Of a stretch of 64,000 nt of DNA, positions 20,681 to 32,160 are shown one piece after another (position 1 is the stretch's first letter; the number at the start of each line of letters is the position of its first letter). A model generated the notes under the pieces. That model was given only the letters and a program-made list of their open reading frames with translations, ran no database searches and was not told where the DNA came from. Source of the stretch: Proteles cristata cristata (lineage: Eukaryota > Chordata > Mammalia > Carnivora > Hyaenidae); the NCBI GenBank assembly GCA_017311185.1, contig JAESUZ010004818.1, forward strand, positions 558,001 to 622,000. Reading direction: 5' to 3'. Position numbers and translations under genes: made by a program.

Positions 20681-21566
20681 ACTTACCCAGAAACAATAAT
20701 GCTAGCTCTGAGGTCCCTTCTCCATTCGGGCTGCATAAGAGGAGCTGGGAGTACAGCTGAGGAGCAGACCTTGCTAAGGACATTTGTAGAGAAACGGGAA
20801 GGGAGAGAAAGGTGGTGCTTTCCACCCCCACCCCTCATTTGGTGAAGAATCATACAGAGACTGAGGATCCAGGCAGGAGGGGAGAAGGGCTTCTCGCCTC
20901 CTTGACTGGATGTGTGCTGAGTTCTAGAAATTTCTAAACAACAACAACAACAACAACAACTCCTTGGCCTTAACGGAGCAGACAAAAGTGAGAAAGTATT
21001 TGGGAACTCAACATGCCCCCAGGAGTTTGAAAGTGTGTGTAAAACAGGGGCTGAGGTCGCCATGGTGGCAAGGCAAGGGCACAGAGGTCAGCAGTGGGTT
21101 GGTGGCCCACTCATCTTTCTGCAGGGAAGGCTGCACTCTGCCCATGGGACAGAGAACACTGGTGAAGGCCCCTGGGCTTGGATTGTCTCAGAAGGGCCCC
21201 CATTGAAGAAGGCTATGAGAGAGGGGACTGAAGGAGGGGAGCAGGCCCCAAAGAAGTCAACTTGGGTGGGGGGGGATAGTCCCTGTTGTGCAGAGAGCTC
21301 TGAGGACCCACCACTGATCCACAGAAATGCTGACTTTGGAAACGCACCCTGACAAAGATGAGTGGAGAGCTAAGCAAGGAGTGCAAAGGGCATCAGCTGC
21401 ATGAAGAAGATTCTGCCGTGCTCCCTCCTCTGCTCAACCCCGAGGAGCAGAGCTGGGGGGTAAGGAAGAGAGGCTGGTGAGAAGTAGGGCACGGAGAATG
21501 AAAGGCAGAGGCACTCCTCTTTCCCCACCATTGCTCCCGGAGCTCCAGAACGGGTTGGAGCTGATG
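20681..21566. other. Unique; (AAC)n at 20935-20960
   Basis: An ACAACA run of about 8 units lies in otherwise unrecognised sequence. Overlapping frames at 20683-21063 and 21035-21352 have no domains. Confidence 0.45.
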
Positions 21567-21582
21567 GGAGGGATAAAGTTTT

Positions 21583-21775
21583 GTTTTTTAATGTTTATTT
21601 TTGAGAGAGAGACAGCACAAGAGGGAGGGCAGGGGCAGAGAGTGAGGGAGACACAGAATCTGAGGCAGGCTCCAGGCTTCAAGCTGTCAGCACAGAGCCC
21701 AACGTGGAGCTCAAACTCATGAACCGTAAGATCATGACCCGAGCTGAGGTCCAACTGAGCCACCCAGGCGCCCCT
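21583..21775 (-). mobile_element. SINEC, reverse orientation, perfect target duplication
   Basis: It reads from 'tttttaatgtttatttttga' to 'gagccacccaggcgcccc'. The 16-bp target-site duplication is perfect (21567-21582 and 21776-21791). The body is shorter than its relatives and the B-box region is altered ('ggagctcaaactcatgaacc'). Confidence 0.98.
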
Positions 21776-21994
21776 GGAGGGATAAAGTTTTAAACTGAAT
21801 ATCAAATTAAAGTTTTTGATTTAAATTGGACTCGATGTTCAAATAAGTCAAGATGAGACTTCTTTTTAATGACCAAAAAGGACTGGAACCTATGTGTCAC
21901 CAAATGACAGGTAATAAGATATTGAAGGCACCGCAGGAGAAAATGTGCTTTCCCAAAAGAGCCTACTGAATTCAGGAAACTTAAAACATTGGTT

Positions 21995-22130
21995 GTACAG
22001 CATCCAAACCTGACCTTCCTAAGCCTTCGGTTCTTCATCTGCTGAGTGGAATGACAATGCTCACCTCCTAGAGAGGTTTTGAGGACTAAAATGAAAGTAC
22101 TTATGCCAACATATAGAAAGTGGCACTTGG
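21995..22130 (+). mobile_element. MIR
   Basis: 'ggttcttcatctgctgagtg', 'acaatgctcacctcctagag' and 'gaggactaaaatgaaagtac' are MIR core in order. Confidence 0.8.
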
Positions 22131-22204
22131 GGGTGCCCAGCACATGTCTACTATTACTGAACAGGAGCCCCCCTCCCTTTAGTCCTGAACCAGCGGGCTT
22201 CTAG

Positions 22205-22365
22205 AACAGCAGAGCTGAAGAGACTGTGGAGAGCTAGAATCCAATCTCTTCACACTACCCATGACCAAACAGGTTCAGAGAGTCAGCCCGTGGGTTGATA
22301 GCACAGTCAAAATTGGGAGCAAAATCTCCTGACCCCAAAGCCAGACTTCCTTCTACTAAGCCCCT
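22205..22365 (-). mobile_element. MIR-type SINE, diverged
   Basis: 'aatccaatctcttcacacta', 'accaaacaggttcagagagt' and 'ctgaccccaaagccagactt' follow antisense MIR order. Confidence 0.6.
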
Positions 22366-22392
22366 GGATATTTCCATAAATAGCTCAGTGAA

Positions 22393-22450
22393 GATCTATT
22401 GATTGATCAATTGATGGATTGATAGATTGATGGATTGATTGATGGACTGA
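22393..22450. repeat. (ATTG)n-type degenerate tetranucleotide repeat
   Basis: ATTGATTG-type units with GATGG and GATAG variants cover about 58 bp. Confidence 0.9.
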
Positions 22451-22504
22451 AAAGTAACCAGAGGCCTGGCTCCCTTGGCAGTGCCAGAATTTGCCAGATG
22501 AATG

Positions 22505-22650
22505 AATGCACTGGGATGAGTTTTCATTCATGCAGCAAACGTGGCACAGCCCTGAGCCAGGAGCTGTGAGTGGAGCTAATATGAACCTGGAAACCATTAT
22601 CTGTATTCTAATTGAGCTCCCGACCCTGAGGAGGAAGGCAGAAGGTTCTG
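22505..22650 (-). mobile_element. L2 fragment
   Basis: 'ttcattcatgcagcaaacg' followed by 'cctgagccaggagctgtgag' and 'tgtattctaattgagctccc' matches antisense L2. Confidence 0.55.
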
Positions 22651-23614
22651 AGTGTGCCTGGGGGATTCTAGAAAGTCTTCATAGAGGGGTTCCCGAGCTT
22701 GTGTGATGGATGGAAAAGAACGGAGGTCCATTCAGGATTTTCCTTGATCCCTTCTGTCTCCAGGCAATCTCTCTTTTAGGGGTATCCAAATTTGAGTTCC
22801 CCGGCTCTGTGATCAGGCTCGCAGAAAGTCCTCCCTCAGCTTATTTTCACCTCCAAAAACTTTCCTGCCCTGCATATAAGTCAAGGTTCTTAGACAAGAG
22901 CTTTCCTGATACAGATGAAGGAAGGATCACATGGGAAAATGTTTGCCAACAATTAGTTTGTACATCTCTGCTCATTTCATAATTCAAAGTCCTGCCAATC
23001 AGCCCTTCTCTTCTCAGCCTGGTTCCTTGCTTATAAATTTCGACAGCAGGAAGTGACCGAGTGACAGTGATGAGAGGTGACAGTAAGGAGCAGGACATCC
23101 CTGAAGAGAGGAAAGGGAACAGAGCTGAGGGTTTAGTTCCTGGTCAGGGTATTGAACTTCACATTTGAGTAGCACCATGTACCCAGTGATCTCAAAGTAC
23201 TTAGAGGGAAGGATAGGAGCTACATTTTTTTTTTTTAAATCAGGTACTCCAAAACTGAATTCAGCATCCATGTAAGTAATACCAGGGATAAGCACTTACC
23301 TCTTTGGGTGCAAAACCAATTACATACACCCAAGGCAGTACAGTGGTTTGAATGTGTCAAAGAGATAATTCCCAGTGATGGCTAATCGGATTAGCCCCTA
23401 TCTGCAGCTGGCAAAACTTTCAGTGTTGTCAAAGCTCAGTAGTGGCCAGTAGATGATCCTTCTAAGCCAAAGGCACTGGTAGACTGAGGGCAAAGGCTTC
23501 CGTACAAATTGGGAAATGACTGGACTATGGGAATGGAGTCATACTTTGGAAATAACACACCTCCACTGCCCAATTATTTGACATTTTCAAGCAAGATGAC
23601 AGTCTGGCATTAAA
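22651..23614. other. Unique sequence
   Basis: No gene or confident repeat is recognised; a T10 run lies at about 23227. Confidence 0.4.
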
Positions 23615-23770
23615 CCAGAGACTGCAGATCAGCGGTCCACAGACCAAATCTGGCCCATGTGTGTGGTTTTGTTGGGCCAATATAACACGTGTATATATTA
23701 TGTGAGGTAGTCAGTAGAATTAACAACTGGAATATTTAACAAAAATCTGACTTCTGCAGTTTAAAAACTT
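23615..23770. mobile_element. Possible DNA-transposon fragment
   Basis: 'cagcggtccacagaccaaat' and 'ctggcccatgtgtgtggttt' resemble the end of an old nonautonomous hAT-type element. No second terminus was identified. Confidence 0.25.
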
Positions 23771-23779
23771 GGATGAACT

Positions 23780-24290
23780 CAAAGATTTAAGCATATAAAA
23801 GGAAACTATCATAATAGAAGAAGAAATCACTGGAGAATTCTTTGATAACTTCAGGATAAAGAAACTTTCCTAAGAAAAGGGCCCAGAAGTTATTTTTTTT
23901 AAGTGACTGATAAATTTGACCACCATAAACAAAGTCAAAAAGACAAACAACAAATTGGAAGGAAATTGCCATTCCTATTCCACAAGTACAGCCTCTCTAG
24001 TGTATAAAGACTTCAAGAAATCGATAAGTAAAAGATCAACAACCCAGCAAGAAATAAGCAAATGATATGAACTGACACTTCTCAGATAGTGATATACTAG
24101 TGGCTCTTAAATATAGAAAAGATGGTCAGCTCCACTTCTAATTTAAAGAAAAAAAAAAAGTTAAATTACATTGAGATGCCATTTTTCACAGGTTGGAATG
24201 GCAAATATCCACAGCCTTAATAATACACTCTGTTAGCAAGGCTGTGGGAGACTGCAACTCTGCCTCCAGAAAATTAAACAACAACTATTT
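23780..24290 (+). mobile_element. Old L1 ORF2 fragment
   Basis: The run 'agaaactttcctaagaaaag', 'aaagacttcaagaaatcgat', 'gatcaacaacccagcaagaa', 'gagatgccatttttcacagg' and 'acactctgttagcaaggctg' is the 3' third of a degenerate L1M ORF2. Frameshifts and stops are frequent. Confidence 0.8.
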
Positions 24291-24513
24291 TGTGCTACAG
24301 TCCAGAACCCATCTGACTTTTAATCATGTGTGCCAATGAGCAGAGGCCCTTCAGAGCTTCACACCTGCATTCTGAAGATGGAAACAAGAACTCTGGGTCC
24401 TATTTGGGATGTAATTTGCACACGCCATGCTTGCTTTAGGCAGCGCATACGATAATTTGCACGTGTTGTTCTTCCATATTTAGACAAAAGTTCTAGTTAA
24501 AATTGGAGAGTGT

Positions 24514-24712
24514 GGGGAACCTGGTGGCTCAGTTGGGTGAGTGTCTGACTCTTGGTTCCAGCTCAGGTCATGATCCTAAGGTTGTGGGCTTGAGCCCTGT
24601 GTCAGGCTTTGCATGAGCATGGAGCCTCTTAAGATTCTCTCTCTCCCGCTGCCCCTCTCCCTGACCTGTACTCTCTCTAAAAAAAATAATAATAATAACA
24701 ATTAAAAAAATA
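24514..24712 (+). mobile_element. SINEC, old copy
   Basis: The head is 'ggggaacctggtggctcag' and the B box has decayed to 'ggcttgagccctg'. The tail is AATAAT-rich. It lies between two L1 pieces; no clear target-site duplication is visible. Confidence 0.9.
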
Positions 24713-25268
24713 AGGGAGTTCCTGCAGCATTATTTACAATAACCAAGATATGGAAGCAACTTAAGTGTCCACTGGTAGATGAATGGATAAAGATTTGGTA
24801 CACACACACACATGCCTATATACATACAGTGGAATATTACACAACCACCAAAAAGGAGGAGATCTTGCCATCTGCCACACAAATACGATATGATTTCACT
24901 CAAGTGGAATCTACAAAAAGAAAAAGAAGAAGAAACAAAACGCAGAGTCAGAGCTAACAATAGAGAGAACAAATTGATGGTTGCCAGGAGAAGAGGTTTT
25001 GGGAGCATGGGCAAAATGGATGAAGGGGTGTGGGAGATGCAGGTTTCCAGTTATGGAATGAGTAAGTCAAGGAGATAAAAGAGACAGTGTAAGAAATGTA
25101 GTCAGAGATGCCGTACTCACATTGCACGGTGGCAGACGGCAGCTACACTCGTGGTGAGCACAGCATCATGTTTAGAGAAGTTGAATCCCTACATTGTACA
25201 CCTGAAATTAATGTAACAACAGGTGCCAACTATACTCAAATACAAAACTTTACAAATAAATAAATAAG
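24713..25268 (+). mobile_element. Old L1 3' end (L1M type)
   Basis: ORF2 C-terminal words 'gcagcattatttacaataac' and 'agtgtccactggtagatgaa' are followed by 3' UTR words 'gatggttgccaggagaagag', 'cattgtacacctgaaattaa' and 'aactatactcaaatacaaaa'. It probably continues the 23780-24290 element, with about 200 bp lost or unrecognised and a SINE between. Confidence 0.88.
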
Positions 25269-25409
25269 ACCCCGCCATTATCCGAGCTGCGTGTGCTCTT
25301 CCATTTCTTATTAAAAGAGAGAAAGAAAGAAGGAAGCAGCAGGAGAGAAGGAGGAAGTCTAGCACTGCTGCAAGTTCACGGTGCGCGAGGAGCCGCGTGG
25401 AGCCGCGTG

Positions 25410-25510
25410 CGCATTATCTCACTTTTCCCCCTACAACAAGCCCCTGCGCATTGTCATCCTCTTTTTATAGGGGAGAAAACAGATTCAGAGCAGCTATGGG
25501 ACTTGACCTT
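25410..25510 (-). mobile_element. MIR fragment
   Basis: 'gcattatctcacttttcccc', 'ctttttataggggagaaaac' and 'gcagctatgggacttgacct' are antisense MIR. Confidence 0.6.
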
Positions 25511-26934
25511 CTTTGACAAATGTGTATAGGGACTTGTTGAACAAAGGAGCCACAGCTTGGGATTGTGTGGAGGAGAAGCTCATTTTTATAGGGGTCGTTT
25601 TAGTTGAGCGAGAGAAAGGACACCCAGAAGCCAAGAGTGCCTTCGGCAGCTGCAGAGATGCCTCCGTCACACTGTAGCAGGGTGCCACGCCAGAGATTTA
25701 ATTTGTGCTTTTCTTTAATCCTCTTCCTCAGTGAGAGAGGTGCCAAGACCAGTCTTAAAAGGCTGCTCTGCATACAGGAAATAGCAGTGGTGAACCCAGT
25801 CAAATGCCATCGCTTCCTCCGATTAGAGCAGAAAGCATGATTGAATCTTTACACTGCACAAATCATCAGGATCCTGGGTAAAGTGGTGGGGGTGGGCAGA
25901 CAGACAGCGCCTCAAGAGGGACCTAATTTCCTACTATAACAGAGCATCTGGGGGAGGAGTCAATCAATTCATTAGAAAAAAAAAAATGATACGACCCTGC
26001 ACTCTGGGACTGCAAAGGGGTTCTCACTGGTTACAGCCTATTTGGCTTCCCTCTCCCCATGGCTCGAATCATATTCCTTTCTTAGCAAGTTCACCATGAG
26101 AGACACTAGGATTCCTGCTGACCTGTCCCTCCTCATTAATGGAACCATTCGTGGGTAGATGTTGTTATCTTTGGCGAGAGACTATCTTTGGAAACCAGCA
26201 ACTAGAGTGGAAAGGCCAATATTTTTTCTGTGACCAAGGAGCATCCCTGATTTATTTCTTTATTTTTGATGGCAAAAATTCCGAGGGAAGAGTGTTGGGG
26301 GACAAGCCACCACCCAGTGGCCCTGGGAAAGCTGGTTCCTTGGAGACGGCCGGCAGCACTTCTCCATCCCAGAAACCTCCCTTGTGACCTGGCCCAGCCC
26401 CTCTTCGGGGAAGAGACAGCTCTTTATGTCTAGAGCCATGATGCAAAGTGCTCTGAGCACTGATTACAACCACAGAGTAAGGGAGAGGGTGGGCAGGAAG
26501 CTGTCAAATTTTGCAGAAAACCACATTCCCAGAGCCTCTCCAAACCTAAACTCATGTTTCCTCTCCCCATTACTCAAAATCACTGAGCTGGGGTTGTCAA
26601 AACAGCGTGTTTCTCTGAAATAGCACGACTTCAGTTCATCAAACCTTGCCCTATCAGAGCCGTCGGTAACTCAGAACCCATCTAGCTCCCTCTATCCCTC
26701 TGTCATGAAAACAAAAACACAAAAAGATAAGAAAACAATCTCACCTGAGGGCTCTGGACAATAATTTTTAGAAGCTCTCTTGAGCTTCACGTCAACAATA
26801 AAGAGCTGTAACACTGATGCTCAGAATTATAGGCCTAGGTACTTTAACATCTCTAATCGTCCAGAAAAAGATGGGGGGAGGTTTGATATGAGCCTGTGCT
26901 CTGTACACTGGAGTATGAAAAAGAATTCAGAACT
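25511..26934. other. Unique sequence, no gene seen
   Basis: No repeat family is recognised over 1.4 kb apart from an A10 run near 25976. Short opposing frames have no domain. Confidence 0.45.
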
Positions 26935-27065
26935 GGGGCGCCTGGGTGGCTCAGTCAGTTGGTTAAGTGTCTGACTCTTGATTTCAGCTCAAGATCATGA
27001 TCTCCCGGTTCATGAGTTCAAGCCCCACATTGGGCTCTGCACTGACAGTGTGGAGCCTGCTTGGG

Positions 27066-27107
<42 letters not shown>

Positions 27108-27189
27108 CCTCCTCCACGCTTATGTGCTCACTCGCTCTCTCTCCTTTGCGCTCTCTCTCAAAATAAATAAACTTAAAAAAATAAAAAAG
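26935..27189 (+). mobile_element. SINEC with expanded CT tract
   Basis: Head GGGGCGCCTGGGTGGCTCAG, B box 'ggttcatgagttcaagcccc', an uninterrupted CT run of about 17 units (27070-27103), and 'caaaataaataaacttaaaa' tail. The B box is diverged; no sure target-site duplication. Confidence 0.97.
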
Positions 27190-27689
27190 ACCTAACAATG
27201 GCAGATGCCAAAAGGGTTTTCTGGATAAGAACCATCCCTGTCCCCAAGTCTAGCAATTAATGGAAGTGGCACTGTAACTTCCCAGGGAATGTTTCTTGGC
27301 CTTTATTCCCTGACATAATGGATCAGAACTATATAAAATACACAGAAGACTAAGCCACAAGGATCCAGTTCTAGACAAGGCATAACCAAGTAGCTCCATG
27401 TACTTATAACTCTCCAGCTCTTAGCTTCCCTGCCTGATGTAAGATAAGCCAGTTGAATTAGCACCGGCTGACCTTGGACGGGAGGAAAAACAAAGACAAG
27501 CAGGTCAAAGAGACCTACCATGCTGGAAGAAGGAAGAGGCATTCTGAAAGAAGGGAAGAGCATGACTGAAGACATGTCAGTGGTAAAGCATGTTGTTATT
27601 TTCCTCAGATCTGGTGACCCTGTTCCCACTTGTCTTGGCTATGAATTGTCTATGACATCTCCAAGAATGGCTCTTCCTTTCTTCTCCTG
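27190..27689. other. Unique sequence
   Basis: Nothing recognised. Confidence 0.45.
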
Positions 27690-27975
27690 TGTCTGAATTC
27701 TATGCATCCTTAAAGGTCAACTCGAAAAGTCATGCCCATACTCTCTTTTCTACAAATAATCTCTTTACTAAACTGTTCCAGCACTCATTTGCCTCGATGA
27801 CAACACTTCTTGCTGTGCCTTATATTATAATATTCCATACCAAACTGTAGTCTCCTAGGCACAAGGCTGGATTCCATATTTTGTACCCGATGTCTAGCAG
27901 AGTACTCTGTGCTTAGTAGGTGTTCAAATTACTACAGAATGACTGACTGAATGAATGAGTGAATGAATGGGAGAA
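27690..27975 (+). mobile_element. L2 3' part
   Basis: 'cttaaaggtcaactcgaaaa', 'gtagtctcctaggcacaagg', 'ctgtgcttagtaggtgttca' and a 'gaatgaatgagtgaatgaat' end are in L2 order. Confidence 0.8.
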
Positions 27976-28949
27976 TGGAAGAATGAAATCTCAGAATGTC
28001 TGAACATAGCAAAATTACTCTGGTTTAACTTAAGTTCTTTGAATAAATATTTTTATTTTGAAATTCTGGCTTCGATCTTCTTATAAAAATACTGGAATAA
28101 TCCCATTCCAAATTCTATGGCTTGTTTAGTTATGGGTCCCGTATCTGACCACTTCTTAGAGTGTAGGAGACCCTTTAATTTCACAGTCAAATCTTTGATG
28201 AGTGCCATATAGTGCTCTTCTCATTGCTCTCAAATAAATGTCCATGATGACATTTCAGCTCAAGCCTGCTGGGAAAATTTACCTCCTCTCTTACAGCCTC
28301 ATCTCCCAGGAACCAGCAAATAATACTAAGAGAACCAGTAATCTTTGTTCAACACAAATGGAGGGGGAAACAATACCCACGGCTCCTTGGAGCTGTATAT
28401 TAGCCACACTGCTAAAAGTATCTCATTGATATTAATGTGCTTACAGCTTATTACACAAAAATTAATTAAAAATGAATAAGGCCAGAGCTTAAAATTTTGC
28501 ATGTCTAATTTCCCTGCCAAAGCAGCTCATACAATGAATAGCTAAAATTCTAAGAGCATTAGTTTATCACAGAGCAGCATACAACTTCCATTCCAGATCA
28601 TTCTTTTCACAGGATGTGGGAGATTTGGGGCTTCAGAGGTCCTGTGCTAACGTGGCATCTTTGTAAAGGGGAGTTTGATCTAAAGGGACTTGATGCTATT
28701 TTATGATTCCCAGCTCAAATTTCAACCCCGAAGGAAGTGCCCAGTTATTTCTGAACCACAAAGGTCCCACCTCAGGCAAGATGGAAAAGCCTGCCAGAAG
28801 TCTCCCCTGACCCTAGGTATCTCTGCAGACTCATGAGTAACTCAGAGGAAGGATACCCATCTCAAGTCAGATCAAGCTGACTCCTACATTCAGGTCCTCA
28901 GTCACTTCTGCTCCCCACCTCTGTTCCCTGGGGATAGCCATGTAAAGTA
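27976..28949. other. Unique AT-rich sequence
   Basis: No repeat is recognised. The part 28430-28510, with TTAATTAA and 'atgaataaggccagagctt', has the look of conserved noncoding DNA. Confidence 0.4.
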
Positions 28950-29115
28950 AAAAGATAATGAACCCTGGAGGCAGACAGACATTAGTAAGCAACTTGTATC
29001 TCTGAACGACAGATCCTCGCATAATACCTACCGCATAGACATGTCAAAGCTAAATGGGTTCATGCGTATGTTGCACCCGGCGCAGGATAGATGCTCAATA
29101 AGTGCTCCTCTTACT
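28950..29115 (+). mobile_element. MIR
   Basis: 'aaccctggaggcagacagac', 'taatacctaccgcatagaca' and 'gatgctcaataagtgctcct' are MIR landmarks; the 'tcctcatctg' part is eroded. Confidence 0.75.
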
Positions 29116-29224
29116 TAAGACAAAACTCAGTTTGAGTCCAAAAGTTTGACAGCTCTATTTATTTCCCCACAATATAAAGTATTCACAAGCCTCTTGCTTG
29201 TCTAGTCTACTGCATGGCAAATGC

Positions 29225-29480
29225 TTTTTTTTTTTTTTTAAGTTTATCTTTCTACCTACCTACCTACCTACCTACCTATCTATCTTGAGAGAGCACAAGT
29301 GGAGTAGGGACAGACAGATGAAGAGAGAACCCCAAGCAGGCTCTGTGCTGTGAGCATGGAGCCCAATGTGCGGCTCAACACAGGGCTCAATATGGAGCTT
29401 GATCCCACAACCTGTGAGATCAGGAACATGAGTCAAAACCAAGAGTCAGACACTTAACCAACTGAGCAAGCCAGGCACCC
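29225..29480 (-). mobile_element. Old SINEC with a TACC/TATC repeat in its A tail
   Basis: The T-run is followed by (TACC)n(TATC)n at about 29252-29284, grown within the tail region. 'gagcaagccaggcacccc' is the decayed head. An 18-bp target-site duplication with four mismatches (29207-29224 and 29481-29498) fits an older age. Confidence 0.9.
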
Positions 29481-29504
29481 CTACTGGAAGACAAATTCTT
29501 AAAG

Positions 29505-29612
29505 AGTCATATCTCCTTCATCTCTGTCTTTCCAGCACCTTGCACTTAGCCTAGCACAGCTGTTAGCTGAGAAATATCTGTAAAATGAATGAATGAATGA
29601 ATGAATGAATGG
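29505..29612 (+). mobile_element. L2 terminus with (GAAT)n
   Basis: 'cagcaccttgcacttagcct', 'agcacagctgttagctgaga' and a run of about six GAAT units at 29585-29611 form the L2 3' end. Confidence 0.7.
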
Positions 29613-29619
29613 AAAAGAA

Positions 29620-29785
29620 GAGCCAGCAGTTGTTGGATGCTTACCACCAGTACTATACAGACATTAGTTCATTTGGTCTATACAACAACTCTTTGAGGTA
29701 GATACTGTTTTACAGTTAAGGATACAAAAGCTCAAAGAGATTTGGCATGGCAACTTCACAGAGGCTACATAAGTCAGAGATAAAC
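29620..29785 (-). mobile_element. MIR
   Basis: 'gttggatgcttaccaccagt', 'ctatacaacaactctttgag' and 'gttaaggatacaaaagctca' follow antisense MIR order. Confidence 0.8.
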
Positions 29786-29839
29786 CATATGAAATGGCCT
29801 ATACTCCGCTTTTAAGGAAATACAAATGAGTATTTACAA

Positions 29840-29985
29840 CCTTGTGAGACAAGTGAAGTTGCAGATGGGGAAACTGAGGCTCAGAAGGGTCAAGCAACTG
29901 GCCTACAGTTCTTGACCATTTTACACTTACAACATGGCTGTTTCAGATGGATCGACCTGAGATTAAAAGGGAAAGTCATGACTCA
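29840..29985 (-). mobile_element. MIR fragment
   Basis: 'gcagatggggaaactgaggc' and 'tcaagcaactggcctacag' are antisense MIR core; 'gactcaaactcaggcctct' ends it. Confidence 0.8.
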
Positions 29986-30714
29986 AACTCAGGCCTCTCT
30001 GCCTGTGGGCCCCTGAAGGGCCCCCTCTCTTGAATAAATGAATCAGTGAGTGACAGATGAGAGGGAAGGAGAGAAAGAAGAGGCAGAAGAAAGAGAGGGG
30101 GAAGAATAAGAAGGAAGATGTTCACAAATGTTCTCATTATCTGAGTAGCTCCTATAAAGCCAGATCTTTACCATTCAATCTTGTGCATAAGTGCTGCCCT
30201 GGGGACCCACTGGTCCCCAAACCTGCAATGCCTGGCCAGTGTATAAAATGCCAAAGGGCAGCCCTCTCATTTGCTCTTAGCCCCAGAAGGCCCATGGGGA
30301 TGGTTTCCTGCTGGATGCCAATGGGACCCTCCAGCACCTGCCCAGCCCAGAACCCTACACAGGTGGCCACTGGGGCTGGCATCGCAGGTGCACTGCTTCC
30401 CCTTGCAGTAACTCAAATTGCTCCCCAGGGCAATGGGGGCCTCCCCCTCCATCTGGCAGACCATGAGGCTGGTCAGACCCAGCCCAGCATTCCACAGGCT
30501 CACTCATGAAGGCTTCTTAAAATCACTGATCCTTCTCGCCACCGGCAGTTGGGCCAGCCCAGCAGAGATGAGGGTAAAGCACACTGCCGCTCTCCTCCTG
30601 GCCAGCACTGTGCCACTGGGGCAATGACCTTAAAACCTCTCTCTTAAGGGCACTTACTAGGCATCAAGTGCAGGATCCCTGTTAAGAGTCAGAATCATTA
30701 CGTTGTTCCTCCCA
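29986..30714. other. Unique sequence with a chance long frame
   Basis: A purine-rich stretch at 30057-30120 opens a 150-codon frame (30057-30509) whose product begins with a Lys/Arg/Glu run and has no domain. No repeat is recognised. Confidence 0.4.
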
Positions 30715-30790
30715 TCTCAGGCCTCAGTTTCCCCCATTGTAAACTGAGGAAACTAGATTAGTGTTTCCCAAGCCTCCACCTTTATGACTT
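30715..30790 (+). mobile_element. Possible MIR core fragment
   Basis: Only 'gcctcagtttcccccattgt' and 'aaactgaggaaactagatta' remain. Confidence 0.45.
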
Positions 30791-30821
30791 TGACAAACAC
30801 TAATACTTAATGTTTGTCTTT

Positions 30822-31049
30822 TTTTTTTTTTTGCATTTTTTTAAATGTTTTATTTATTTCTAGGAGAGAGAGAGAGACAGCGTGAGCAGGGGAAGGTCAG
30901 AGACAGAGGGAGTCACAGACTGAAACAGGCTCCAGGCTCTGAGCTGGCAGTCAGCATAGAGCCCGACGTGGGGCTCGAACCCACGAACCGCGAGACCATG
31001 ACCCAAGTGAAAGTCGGACGCTTAACCGACTAAGCCACCCAGGCGCCCC
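30822..31049 (-). mobile_element. SINEC, 'CTAGAAATAA' sub-type, reverse
   Basis: It reads 'ttttatttatttctaggaga', 'ctgagctggcagtcagcat', 'ggggctcgaacccacgaacc' and 'aagccacccaggcgcccc'. A perfect 13-bp target-site duplication (30809-30821 and 31050-31062) supports recent insertion. Confidence 0.99.
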
Positions 31050-31062
31050 AATGTTTGTCTTT

Positions 31063-31799
31063 AAATCAAATTTAAATCAAGTTGTTTTAAAATTTTTAAC
31101 ACCATCCTAGGTAATGCTATACATGAAATCAAGAACCAAAACGTAATGCACTGATTAAATTCTTTCCTAATACACAACAAAAGAAATTGGTAATTAAATT
31201 AGAAACTCCAGGTAACACTTAGAAGCATGCCGCTGGAGGCCTTGGAGCCGTGCTTGGGGCAAAGGCTGAACTCCGTGACCTCTGAGCCTCCATTCAGCTC
31301 TTGCTCTGAGTTCCTGCCCCTGTCTGCCTGGGTGGATGTGGACGTGTGTATGTGTGTGTGTGTGTATGTGTGTGTGTGTGACTTGGGTGCAGGTCATTTC
31401 CCAGTCGTGTGGTCTGGTCTTCCACGGTGGATGCTGGCTGGCGCGGAGGCAGCTGTGTGATGGGGGCCGGGACTGCAGCAGGCAGGCAAACGAGGCAGAA
31501 GTCGATCCCTGAGAGCCCAGAGAAGAGTTTCCAGCTGGGATGCAGCCAGAGAGGGCTGCGGGGGCTGAGCTGGTGCAGGAGACGGGTGAGCGTGAAGAGG
31601 TGGAGGGCAGGAAAGGGGCAGGCCTCCAGCCACACATCAAACCCTAGCTCTGACTGCCCAAGGCTAAGGTGAGCAACTGGCCAGAGCCTTCAAGGGCAGC
31701 GGTATCCTTAGGGGTCTAATCATGGCAGGAGTCAGGGAACTGAAGGGGAGGCCCCCAAGCACCCAGCCACACACACCGTGGAACACACCCTTTAGTTGC
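31063..31799. other. Unique sequence; (GT)n at 31344-31380
   Basis: A GT tract of about 37 bp, interrupted twice by AT, lies in otherwise unrecognised sequence. Frames crossing the GT/CA run in both strands (up to 148 codons at 31194-31640) are repeat artefacts. Confidence 0.5.
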
Positions 31800-32160
31800 A
31801 TGTAGCGTTAGCTGATTTGTTCTCATTGGTGGCTAACAGTCCATTCTTGGGAGCAGAACTGTCTACCCCAGTTCATTCCTTCTACTCTTACAGGGTATCT
31901 TTAGAGTACTCTGGTCTTGGCTGTGATGAATAATGTTGCTATGAACATTCTAGCACAATATTTGCCTTCAGTTCTTTTGAGTATAAACACTGGCACAGAA
32001 TAGCTCAGTCATGGTACGTGTTAGGTATTCAGGGTCAGTGGTTCCTGCCAGTTTTCCAAAGCGGTTGCACCAACTGTCACTCCCTCCAATAGTATGTTCT
32101 TGCCGACACTTGGGATCTTTTTGTCTTTTTAATTTCAGCCACTCTGGTAGGTTTGTAAGC
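31800..32160 (-). mobile_element. Old L1 ORF2 fragment, antisense
   Basis: 'gctgtgatgaataatgttgc' / 'tatgaacattctag', 'ttccaaagcggttgcaccaa', 'ccaatagtatgttcttgccg' and 'tttaatttcagccactctgg' match antisense L1 ORF2 near its C-terminal half. Confidence 0.85.

Noticed and set aside
29250..29285. CRISPR-like or other phased repeat arrays
   Set aside because: All tandem arrays here are simple eukaryotic micro- or minisatellites; none has unique spacers between conserved repeats.
30057..30509. 150-codon frame with a basic N-terminus
   Set aside because: The Lys/Arg/Glu start is a purine-rich low-complexity run. The rest shows no domain.
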